Assembly (NCBI RefSeq): GCF_050948215.1
Contig: NW_027488769.1
Location: 1 to 64,000 of the forward strand
Reading direction: 5' to 3'
Length of the DNA: 64,000 bases
Source: Halictus rubicundus
Taxonomy: Eukaryota > Arthropoda > Insecta > Hymenoptera > Halictidae
The notes under the pieces are model-generated. The model did no database searches. It was not told where the DNA came from and worked only from the letters and a program-made list of their open reading frames with translations. Shown piece after piece: positions 42,101-54,900 of this stretch (position 1 is the first letter of the stretch; each line of letters begins with the position of its first letter). Both the position numbers and the translations under genes were made by a program.

Positions 42101-42522
42101 CCTATCCACTATCCTATCCTATCCTCTATCCTATCCTATCGTCTATCCTTTCCTATCCTCTATCACATCCTATCCTCCATCCTATCCTATCCTCTACCCT
42201 ATCCTATCCTCTATCGTATCCTACCATGTATCCTATCCTATCCTCTATCCCATCCTATCCTCTATCCTATCCTATCCTCTATCCTATCCCATCCTCTATC
42301 GTATCCTATCCTCTATCCTATCCTATTCCTCTATCATATGCTATCCTCTATCCTATCCTATCCTCTATCCTATCCTATCCGCTATCCTATCCTATCCCCT
42401 ATACTATACTATCCTCTATCCCATCCTATCCTCCATCCTATCCTATCCTCTATCGTATCCTACCATCTATCCTATGCTATCCTCTATCATATCGCATCCT
42501 CTATCCTATCCCATCCTCTATC

Positions 42523-45500
42523 TTATCGTATCCTCTATTGTATCCTATCGTCTATCCGATCCTATCCTATATCCTATAAAATCCTCTATGCTATCCTATA
42601 CTCTATCCTATCCTATCCTCTGTCCTATCCTACCCTCTGTCCTAACCTATCATATATTCAATCCTATCCTCTATCCTGTCCTGTCCTCTATCCTATCCTA
42701 TACTATATCCTATACTATCCTCTATCCTATCCTATCCTCTATCCAATCCAATCACCTATCTTATCCTCTATCCTATAATATCCTGTATACTACTCAATCC
42801 CCTAACCTATCCTCTATACTATCCTATCCTCAATCCTATCCTATCCCCTACCCTATCCTATCCTCTATCCTATCCTATCTACTATCCTTTTGTATCCTCT
42901 GTCCGATCCCATCCTCTATCCTATCCTATCGTCTATCCTATAGTATCCTCTATCCTATCAAATCTTCTATCCTATCCTCTATCCTATCCTCTATCCTATC
43001 CTATTCCTCTATCCTATGCTATCCTCTATTCTATCCTATCCTCTATCCTATCCTATCCTCTATCCTATACAATCCTCTATCCCATCCTATCCTCCATCCT
43101 ATCCTATCCTCTATCGTATCCTATCCTCTAGCCTATCCTATCCTCTATCCTATACAATCCTCTATCCTATCCTATCCTCTATCCTATCCTATCCTCTATC
43201 CTATCCTATCCTCTATCCTATCCTATCTTCTATCCTATCCTATCCTCTATCCTATCCTATCCTCTATCCTATCCTATCCTCTATCCTATCCAATCCTCTG
43301 TACTATAATGTCCTCTATCCTATCAAATCCTCTATCCTATCCTCTATCCTGTCCTATCCTCTATCCTATCCTATCCTCTATTCTGTCGTATTCTCTATCC
43401 TATCCTATCCTGTATCCTATAATATCCTGTACCCTATCCTATCCTCTATCCTACCGTATCCTCTCTCCTATCCCATCCTGTATCCTATCCCATCCTCTAT
43501 CCTACCCTACCCTCTATCCTATCCTATCCTGTATCCTATAATATCCTATATCCTATCCTATCCTCTATCTTATCCTATCCTCTATCCTATCCTATCCTCT
43601 ATCCTATCTTATCCTCTATCCTATCCTATCCTCTATCCTATCCTATCCTCTATCCTATCCTATTCTCTATAGTATCCTATCCTCTATCCTATCCTATCCT
43701 CTATCCTATCCAATCACCTATCCTATCCTCTATCCTATCCTATCCTCTATCCTATCCTATCTTCTATCCTATCCTATCCTCTATAGTATCCTATCCTCTA
43801 TCCTATCCTATCCTCTATCCTATCCTATCTTCTATCCTATCCTATCCTCTATCCTATCCTATCCTCTATCCTATCCTATCCTCTATCCTATCCAATCCTC
43901 TGTACTATAATGTCCTCTATCCTATCAAATCCTCTATCCTATCCTCTATCCTGTCCTATCCTCTATCCTATCCTATCCTCTATTCTGTCGTATTCTCTAT
44001 CCTATCCTATCCTGTATCCTATAATATCCTGTACCCTATCCTATCCTCTATCCTATCGTATCCTCTCTCCTATCCCATCCTGTATCCTATCCCATCCTCT
44101 ATCCTACCCTACCCTCTATCCTATCCTATCCTGTATCCTATAATATCCTATATCCTATCCTATCCTCTATCTTATCCTATCCTCTATCCTATCCTATCCT
44201 CTATCCTATCTTATCCTCTATCCTATCCTATCCTCTATCCTATCCTATCCTCTATCCTATCCTATCCTCTATAGTATCCTATCCTCTATCCTATCCTATC
44301 CTCTATCCTATCCAATCACCTATCCTATCCTCTATCCGATCCTAACCTCTATCCTATCGTATCCTCTGTCCTATCCAATCCCCTATCCTATCCTCTATCC
44401 GATCCTATCCTCTATCCTATCCAATCACCTATAATATCCTCTATCCGATCCTATCCTCTATCGTCTTCTATCCCCTATCCTATCCCATTCCCTGTCCTAT
44501 CCTCTATCCTATCCTGCCCTCTATCCTATCCTATCCTGTATCCTATAATATCCTATATCCTATCCTATCCTCTATCCTATCCTATCCTCTATCCTATCCT
44601 ATCCTCTATCCTATCCTATCCTCTATCCTATCCTATCCTCTATCCTATCCTATCTTCTATCCTATCCTATCCTCTATCCTATCCTATCCTCTATAGTATC
44701 CTATCCTCTATCCTATCCTATCCTCTGTCCTATCCAATCCCCTATCCTATCCTCTATCCGATCCTATCCTCTATCCTATCCAATCACCTATCCTATCCTC
44801 TATCCTATCCTATCCTCTATCCTATCCAATCCTCTGTACTATAATGTCCTCTATCCTATCAAATCCTCTATCCTATCCTCTATCCTGTCCTATCCTCTAT
44901 CCTATCCTATCCTCTATTCTGTCGTATTCTCTATCCTATCCTATCCTGTATCCTATAATATCCTGTACCCTATCCTATCCTCTATCCTATCGTATCCTCT
45001 CTCCTATCCCATCCTGTATCCTATCCCATCCTCTATCCTACCCTACCCTCTATCCTATCCTATCCTGTATCCTATAATATCCTATATCCTATCCTATCCT
45101 CTATCTTATCCTATCCTCTATCCTATCCTATCCTCTATCCTATCTTATCCTCTATCCTATCCTATCCTCTATCCTATCCTATCCTCTATCCTATCCTATC
45201 CTCTATAGTATCCTATCCTCTATCCTATCCTATCCTCTATCCTATCCAATCACCTATCCTATCCTCTATCCTATCCTATCCTCTATAGTATCCTATCCTC
45301 TATCCTATCCTATCCTCTATCCTATCCAATCACCTATCCTATCCTCTATCCGATCCTATCCTCTATCCTATCGTATCCTCTGTCCTATCCAATCCCCTAT
45401 CTTATCCTCTATCCGATCCTATCCTCTATCCTATCCAATCACCTATAATATCCTCTATCCGATCCTATCCTCTATCGTCTTCTATCCCCTATCCTATCCC

Positions 45501-47000
45501 ATTCCCTGTCCTATCCTCTATCCTATCCTGCCCTCTATCCTATCCTATCCTGTATCCTATAATATCCTATATCCTATCCTATCCTCTATCCTATCCTATC
45601 TTCTATCCTATCCTATCCTCTATCCTATCCTATCCTCTATAGTATCCTATCCTCTATCCTATCCTATCCTCTGTCCTATCCAATCCCCTATCCTATCCTC
45701 TATCCGATCCTATCCTCTATCCTATCCAATCACCTATCCTATCCTCTATCCGATCCTATCCTCTATCGTCTTCTATCCCCTATCCTATCCCATTCCCTGT
45801 CCTATCCTCTATCCTATCCTGCCCTCTATCCTATCCTATCCTCTATCCTATCCTATCTTCTATCCTATCCTATCCTCTATCCTATCCTATCCTCTATAGT
45901 ATCCTATCCTCTATCCTATCCTATCCTCTATCCTATCCAATCACCTATCCTATCCTCTATCCGATCCTATCCTCTATCCTATCGTATCCTCTGTCCTATC
46001 CAATCCCCTATCCTATCTTCTATCCGATCTTATCCTCTATCCTATCCAATCACCTATCCTATCCTCTATCCTATCCTATCCTCTATCCTATCCAATCACC
46101 TATCCTATCCTCTATCCTATCCTATCCTCTATCCTATCCTATCTTCTATCCTATCCTATCCTCTATCCTATCCTATCCTCTATCCTATCCTATCCTCTAT
46201 CCTATCCTATCTTCTATCCTATCCTATCCTCTATCCTATCCTATCCTCTATCCTATCCTATCCTCTATCCTATCCAATCCTCTGTACTATAATGTCCTCT
46301 ATCCTATCAAATCCTCTATCCTATCCTCTATCCTGTCCTATCCTCTATCCTATCCTATCCTCTATTCTGTCGTATTCTCTATCCTATCCTATCCTGTATC
46401 CTATAATATCATGTACCCTATCCTATCCTCTATCATATCGTATCCTCTCTCCTATCCCATCCTGTATCCTATCCCATCCTCTATCCTACCCTACCCTCTA
46501 TCCTATCCTATCCTGTATCCTATAATATCCTATATCCTCTCCTATCCTCTATCTTATCCTATCCTCTATCCTATCCTATCCTCTATCCTATCTTATCCTC
46601 TATCCTATCCTATCCTCTATCCTATCCTATCCTCTATCCTATCCTATCCTCTATAGTATCCTATCCTCTATCCTATCCTATCCTCTATCCTATCCAATCA
46701 CCTATCCTATCCTATCCTCTGTCCTATCCAATCCCCTATCCTATCCTCTATCCGATCCTATCCTCTATCCTATCCAATCACCTATCCTATCCTCTATCCG
46801 ATCCTATCCTCTATCGTCTTCTATCCCGTATCCTATCCCATTCCCTGTCCTATCCTCTATCCTATCCTGCCCTCTATCCTATCCTATCCTGTATCCTATA
46901 ATATCCTATATCCTATCCCATCCTCTATCCTATCCCATACTCTATCCTACCCTACCCTCTATCCTATCCTATCCTGTATCCTATAATATCCTATATCCTA
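42523..47000 (+). repeat. Domain G, left part: array marked by ACTATAATGTCC blocks
   Basis: The block carrying CTGTACTATAATGTCC followed by ATCAAATCC and CTCTATCCTGTCC recurs with its ATG at 43,308; 43,910; 44,844 and 46,292 (spacings 602, 934, 1448). Between the blocks lie CCAATCACC, CCGATCC, CTATAGTATCC and CCCATTCCCTGTCC variants, the last being a relative of the domain E marker. The stretch at 42,523-43,000 is more diverged, with ACCCTCTGTCC and CCTTTTGTATCC, and may be the ragged edge between F and G. No gene-like feature. Confidence 0.85.
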
Positions 47001-50000
47001 TCCTATCCTCTATCTTATCCTATCCTCTATCCTATCCTACCCTCTATCCTATCCTATCCTCTATCCTATCCTATCCTCTATCCTACGAATCCCCTATCCT
47101 ATCCTCTATCCTATCCTATCCTCTATCCTATCCTATCCTCTCTCCTATCCTATCTTCTATCCTATCCAATCACCTATCCTATCCTCTATCCGATCCTATC
47201 CGCTATCCTATAGTATCCTCTGTACTATAGAATCCCCTATCCTTACCTCTTTCCTATCCTATACTATCCTCTATCCTATCCTATCCTCTATCCTATCCTA
47301 TCCTCTATCCTATCCTATCCTCTCTCCTATCCTATCCTCTATCCGATCCTATCCTCTATCCTATCGTATCCTCTGTACTATAGAATCCCCTATCCTTACC
47401 TCTTTCCTATCCTATCCTATCCTCTATCCTATCCTATCCTCTATCCTATCCTATCCTCTCTCCTATCCTATCCTCTATCCTATACTATCCTCTATCCTAT
47501 CCTATCCTCTATCTTATCCTATCCTCTATCCTATCCAATCACCTATCCTACCCTCTATCCGATCCTATCCTCTATCCTATCCAATCACGTATCCTATCCT
47601 CTATCCGATCCTATCCTCTATCCTATCCTATCCTCTATCGTCTTCTACCCCTATCCTATCCCATCCCCTGTCCTATCCTCTATCCTATCCTGCCCTCTAT
47701 CCTATCGTATCCTCTATCCTATCGAATCCTCTATCCTAACCTATCGTGTATCCTATAATATCCTCTATCCTATCGAATCCTCTATCCTATCCCATCCTCT
47801 ATCCTACCCTACCCTCTATCCTATCCTATCCTGTTTCCCATAATATCCTGTATCCTATCCTATCCTCGATCCTATCCTATCCTCCATCCTATCCTATCCT
47901 CCATCCTATCCTATCCTCTATCCTATCCTATCCTCTATCCTATCCGCTATCCTATCCTATCCTCTACCCTACAATGTCCCCTATCCTATCCAATCCCCTA
48001 TACTATCCTCTATCCTATCCTATCCTCTGTCCTATCCTATTCTCTATACTATCCTCTATCCTATCCAATCCTCTATCCTATCCTATCCTCCATCCTATAT
48101 TAACCTCTATCCTATCCAATCTTCTATCCTATCCTATCCTCTATTCTATCCTCTATCCTATCCTCTACCCTATCCTCTATCCTATCCTATCCTCAATCCT
48201 ATCCTATCCCCTATCGTATCCTATCCTCTATGCTATCTTATCCTCAATCCTATCCCATACTCTATCCTATCCTATCCTGTAATATATCGTATCCTCTATC
48301 CCATCCCATCCTCTGTCGTATCCTACCCTCCATCCTATCGTATCCTCTATCCTATCCCATCCTCTATCCTACCCTACCCTCTATCCTATCCTATGCTGTA
48401 TCCTATAATATCCTATATCCTATCCTATCCCCCATCCTATCCTATCCTCTATCCTATCCTAACCTCCATCCTATCCTATCCTCTATCCTATCCTATCCTC
48501 GATCCTATCCTATCCTCTATCCTATCCAATCCTCTGTTCTATAATATCCTCTGTTCTATAATGTCCTCTATCCTATCAAATCCTCTATCCTATCCTCTAT
48601 CCTGTCCTATCCTCTATCCTTTACTATGCTTTATCCTGTCCTATTCTCTATCCTATCCTATCCTCTATCCTATAATATCCTGTACCCTATCCAATCCTCT
48701 ATCCTATCGTATCCTCTATCCTATCCCATCCTCTATCCTATCCCATCCTCTATCCTACCCTACCCTCTATCCTATCCTATCCTGTATCCTATAATATCCT
48801 ATATCCTATCCTATCCTCTATCCTGTCCTATCCTCTATCCTTTCCTATGCTTTATCCTGTCCTATTCTCCATCCTATCCTATCCTCTATCCAATAATATC
48901 CTGTACCCTATCCAATCCTCTATCCTATCGTATCTTCTATCCTATCCAATCACCTATCCTATATTCTATCCGATCCTATACTCTATCCTATCCTATCCTG
49001 TATCCTATCCTATCCTCCATCCTATCGTACCCTCTATCCTATCCTATCCTGTATCCTATAATATCCTATATCCTATCCTATCCTCTATCCTATCCTATCC
49101 TCTATCCTATCCTATCCTCCATCCTATCCTATCCTCTATCCTATCCTATCCTCTATCCTATCCAATCCTCTGTACTATAATGTCCTCTATCCTATCAAAT
49201 CCTCTATCCTATCCTCTATCCTGTCCTATCCTGTATCCTATCCTATCCTCTATCCTGTCGTATTCTCTATCCTATACTATCCTGTATCCTATAATATCCT
49301 GTACCCTATCCTATCCTCTATCCTATCGTATCCTCTCTCCTATCCCATCCTCTATCCTATCCCATCCTCTATCCTACCCTACCCTCTATCCTATCCTATC
49401 CTGTATCCTATAATATCCTATATCCTATCCTGTCCTCTATCTTATCCTATCCTCTATCCTATCCTATCCTCTATCCTATCCTATCCTCTATCCTATCCTA
49501 TCCTCTATCCTATCCTATCTTCTATCCTATCCTATCCTCTATCCTATCCTATCCTCTATAGTATCCTATCCTCTATCCTATCCTATCCTCTATCCTATTC
49601 AATCACCTATCCTATCCTCTATCCGATCCTATCCTCTATCCTGTCGTATCCTCTGTCCTATCCTATGCCCTATCCTTACCTCTTTCCTATCCTATCCTAT
49701 CCTCTATCCTATCCTATCCTCTGTCCTATCCTATCCTCTCTCCTATCCTATCCTCTATCCTATCCTATCTTCTATCGTCTCCTGTCCTCTATCTTATCCA
49801 ATCCCCTATCCTTTCCTCTATCCTATCGTATCCTCTATCCTATCCTATCCTCAATCCTATCCTATCCTCTATCCTATCCTATCCTTTATCCTAATCTATA
49901 CTCAATCCTATACTATCCGCTATCCTATCCTATCCTCTATCCTATCCTATCCTCTATCCAACGAATCCCCTATCCTATCCTCTATCGGATCCTATACTCT

Positions 50001-53000
50001 ATTATATCCTATCCTCTATCCTATCCTATCCTCTATCTTATCCTATCCTCTATCCTATCCAATCACCTATCCTATATTCTATCCGATCCTATACTCTATC
50101 CTATCCAATCACCTATCCTATCCTCTATCCTATCCTATCCTTTATCCTATTCTATACTCTATCCTATCCTATCCGCTATCCTATCCTATCCTCTATCCTA
50201 TCCTATCCTCTATCCAACGAATCCCCTATCCTATCCTCTATCGGATCCTATCCTCTATTATATCCTATCCTCTATCCTATCCTATCCTCTATCTTATCCT
50301 ATCCAATCCTCTATCTTATCCTATCCTCTATCCTATCCTATCCTCTATCCAACGAATCCCCTATCCTATCCTCTATTATATCCTAGCCTCTATCCTATCC
50401 TATCCTCTATCTTATCCTATCCTCTATCCTATCCAATCACCTATCCTACCCTCTATCCGATCCTATCCTCTATCCTATCCAATCACCTATCCTATCCTCT
50501 ATCCGATCCTATCCTCTATCCTATCCTAACCTCTATCGTCTTCTATCCCCTATCCTATCCCATCCCCTGTCCTATCCTCTATCCTATCCTGCCCTCTATC
50601 CTATCCTATCCTGTATCCTATAATATCCTATACCCTATCCTATCCTCTATCCTATCCTATCCTCTATCCTATCCTATCCTCTATCCTATCCTATCCTCTA
50701 TCTTATTCTATCCTCTATCCTATCCAATAACCTATCCTATATTCTATCCGATCCTATACTCTATCCTATCCAATCACCTATCCTATCCTCTATCCTATCC
50801 TATCCTTTATCCTATTCTATACGAATCCCCTATCCTATCCTCTATCGGATCCTATCCTCTATTATATCCTATCCTCTATCCTATCCTATCCTCTATCTTA
50901 TCCTATCCTATCCTCTATCTTATCCTATCCTCCATCCTATCCTGTCCTCTATCCAACGAATCCCCTATCCTATCCTCTATTATATCCTATCCTCTATCCT
51001 ATCCTATCCTCTATCTTATCCTATCCTCTATCCTATCCAATCACCTATCCTACCCTCTATCCGATCCTATCCTCTATCCTATCCAATCACCTATCCTATA
51101 CTCTATCCGATCCTATCCTCTATCCTATCCTATCCTCTATCGTCTTCTGTCCCCTATCCTATCCCATCCCATGTCCTATCCTCTATCCTATCCAGCCCTC
51201 TATCCTATCGTATCCTCTATCCTATCGAATCCTCTATCCTAACCTATCGTGTATCCTATAATATCCTCTATCCTATCGAATCCTCTATCCTATCCCATCC
51301 TCTATCCTACCCTACCCTCTATCCTATCCCATCCTGTTTCCCATAATATCCTCTATCCTATCCTATCCTCTATCCTATCCTATCCTCGATCCTATCCTAT
51401 CCTCCATCCTATCCTATCCTCTATCCTATCCTATCCTCTATCCTATCCTATCCTCTATTCTATCCTCTATCCTATCCTCTACCCTATCCTCTATCCTATC
51501 CTATCCTCAATCCTATCCTATCCCCTGTCGTATCCTATCCTCTATCCTATCGTATCCTCTATCCTATCCTATACTCTATCCTATCCTATCCTCCATCCTA
51601 TAATATCCTCTATCCTATCCAATCCTCTATCCTATCCAATCCTCTATCCTATCCTATCCTCCATCCTATATTATCCTCCATCCTATACAATCTTCTATCC
51701 TATCCTACCCTCTATTCTATCCTCTATCCTATCCTATCCTCAATCCTATCCTAACCCCTATCCTATCCTATCCTCTATCCTATCGTATTCCCTGTCCTAT
51801 CCTATCCTCTATCCTATCCTATCCACTATCCTATAATATCCTCTATCCTATCCTATCCTCCATCCTATAATATCCTCTATCCTATCCTACCCTCTATCCT
51901 ATCCTATCCTGTTTCCTATAATATCTTCTATCCTATCCTATCCTCTATCCTATCCTATCCTCTATCCTATCCTATCCTTTATCCTATTCTATACTGTATC
52001 CTATACTATCCGCTATCCTATCCTATCCTCTATCCTATCCTATCCTCTATCCAACCAATCCCCTATCCTATCCTCTATCGGATCCTTTCCTCTATCCTAT
52101 CCTATCCTCTATCCTATCCAATCACCTATCCTATCCTCTATCCGATCCTATCCTCTATCCTATCGTATCCTCTGTACTATCCAATCCCCTATCCTTACCT
52201 CTTTCCTATCCTATCCTATCCTCTATCCTATCCTATCCTGTATCCTATCCTATCCTCTATCCTGTCCTATCCTCTATCCTATCCTATCCTCTATCCTGTC
52301 GTATTCTCTATCCTATCCTATCCTGTATCCTATAATATCCTGTACCCTATCCTATCCTCTATCCTATCGTATCCTCTATCCTATCCCATCCTCTATCCTA
52401 TACCATCCTCTATCCTACCCTACCCTCTATCCTATCCTATCCTGTATCCTATAATATCCTATATCCTATCCTATCCTCTATCTTATCCTATCCTCTATCC
52501 TATCCTATCCTCTATCCTATCCTTTCCTCTATCCTATCCTATCCTCTATCCTATCCAATCACCTATCCTATCCTCTATCCGATCCTATCCTCTATCCTAT
52601 CGTATCCTCTGTACTATCCAATCCCCTATCCTTACCTCTTTCCTATCCTATCCTATCCTCTATCCTATCCTATCCTCTATCCTATCCTATCCTCTCTCCT
52701 ACCCTATCCTCTATCCTATCCTATCCTCTATCCTATCCTATCCTCTATCTTATTCTATCCTCTATCCTATCCAATCACCTATCCTATATTCTATCCGATC
52801 CAATACTCTATCCTATCCAATCACCTATCCTATCCTCTATCCTATCCTATCCTTTATCCTATTCTATACGAATCCCCTATCCTATCCTCTATCGGATCCT
52901 ATCCTCTATTATATCCTATCCTCTATCCTATCCTATCCTCTATCTTATCCTATCCTATCCTCTATTATATCCTAGCCTCTATCCTATCCTATCCTCTATT

Positions 53001-54900
53001 ATATCCTAGCCTCTATCCTATCCTATCCTCTATCTTATCCTATCCTCTATCCTATCCAATCACCTATCCTACCCTCTATCCGATCCTATCCTCTATCCTA
53101 TCCAATCACCTATCCTATCCTCTATCCGATCCTATCCTATATCCTATCCTAACCTCTATCGTCTTCTATCCCCTATCCTATCCCATCCCCTGTCCTATCC
53201 TCTATCCTATCCTGCCCTCTATCCTATCCTATCCTGTATCCTATAATATCCTATACCCTATCCTATCCTCTATCCTATCCTATCCACTATCCTATCGTAT
53301 CCTCTATCCTATCCTATCCTCTATCCTATCCTATCTTCTATCCTATCCTATCCTCTATCCTATCCTATCCTCTATAGTATCCTATCCTCTATCCTATCCT
53401 ATCCTCTATCTTATCCTATCTTCTATCCTATCCAATCACCTATCCTATATTCTATCCGATCCTATACTCTATCCTATCCAATCACCTATCCTATCCTCTA
53501 TCCTATCCTATCCTTTATCCTATTCTATACTCTATCCTATCCCATCCTCTATCCTACCCTACCCTCTATCCTATCCTATCCTGTATCCTATAATATCCTA
53601 TATCCTATCCTATCCTCTATCCTATCCTATCCTCTATCCTATCGCATCCTCAATCCTATCCTATCCTCAATCCTATCCCATACTCTATCCTATCCTATCC
53701 TCTATCCTATCCTATCCGGAAATATATCGTATCCTCTATCCCATCCCATCCTCTGTCCAATCCTACCCTCCATCCTATCGTATCCTCTATCCTATCCCAT
53801 CCTCTATCCTATCCCATCCTCTATCCTACCCTACCCTCTATCCTATCCTATCCTATCCTGTATCCTATAATATCCTATATCCTATCCTATCCTCTATCCT
53901 ATCCTATCCTCTATCCTATCCTATCCTCCATCCTATCCTATCCTCTATCCTATCCTATCCTCTATCCTATCCTATCCTCTGTCCTATCCAATACCCTATT
54001 CTATCCTCTATCCTATCCTATCCTCTATCGTATCCTATCCTATCCTCTATCCTATCCTATCCTCTCTCCTATCCTATCCTCTATCCTATCCTATCTTCTA
54101 TCGTCTCCTGACCTCTATCCTATCCAATCCCCTATCCTTTCCTCTATCCTATCGTATCCTCAATCTTATCCTGTCCTCTATCCTATTCTATCCTTTATCC
54201 TATTCTATCCTACCCTCTATTCTATCCGCTATTCTATCCTATCCTCTATCCAACGAATCCCCTATCCTATCCTCTATCGGATCCTATACTCTATTATATC
54301 CTATCCTGTATCCTATCCTATCCTCTATCTTATCCTATCCTCTATCCTATCCAATCACCTATCCTATATTCTATCCGATCCTATACTCTATCCTATCCAA
54401 TCACCTATCCTATCCTCTATCCTATCCTATCCTCTATCGTTTTCTATCCCCTATCCTATCCCATCCCCTGTCCTATCCCCTATCCTATCCTGCCCTCTAT
54501 CCTATCCTATCCTGTATCCTATAATATCCTATATCATATGCTATCCTCTATCCTATCCTATCCTCTATCCTATCCTATCCTCTATCCTATCCTATCTTCT
54601 ATCATATCCTATCCCCTATCCTATCCTATCCTCTATAGTATCCTATAATCTATCCTATCCTATCCTCTATCCTATCCTATCCTTTATCCTATTCTATACT
54701 CTATCCTATACTATCCGCTATCCTATCCTATCCTCTATCCTATCCTATCCTCTATCCTATCCTATCTTCTTTCCTATCCTATCCTCTATCCTATCCTATC
54801 CTCTATAGTATCCTATCCTCTATCCTATCCTATCCTCTATCCTATCCTATCCTCTATAGTATCCCATCCTCTATCCTATCCACTCCTCTGTTATATCCTC
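47000..54900 (+). repeat. Domain G, middle part: mosaic with CCAACGAATCC elements
   Basis: Here D-type elements return: CCAACGAATCC at 49,959; 50,215; 50,350; 50,954 and 54,251, TATCGGATCC sites, ACTATAGAATCC at 47,223 and 47,376 (copies 153 bp apart, nine monomers) and TACCCTACCC. About 47,500-47,850 recurs at about 51,000-51,353 (offset 3502-3503), sharing GTGTATCCTATAATATCC at 47,745 and 51,248. The block at 53,630-54,530 is a copy of 26,220-27,140. No gene is visible. Confidence 0.83.

Larger units (their letters stand above)
36009..42522 (+). repeat. Domain F: 3254-bp tandem duplication, nearly identical copies
   Basis: Positions 36,009-39,268 match 39,263-42,522 at an offset of 3254 bp. 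I noticed only three differences: CTGTACCC near 37,152 against CTCTACCC, GTCGTCTATCC near 37,210 against GTCCTCTATCC, and CTCTATCC near 38,450 against CTCTACCC near 41,704. The unit is a mosaic: an E-type start (CCCCTGTCC at 36,524 and 39,778), G-type marks (CTCTGTTATATCC near 37,110), B-type segments (ATTCCCCAAT at 37,979, 38,337, 41,233 and 41,591) and a C-type segment around 38,820-39,125. The low divergence makes it one of the youngest events here. Confidence 0.92.

Noticed and set aside
36009..42522. 3254-bp copies as long terminal repeats of an element
   Set aside because: The copies are adjacent and contain nothing but satellite monomers; there is no internal coding region between them.
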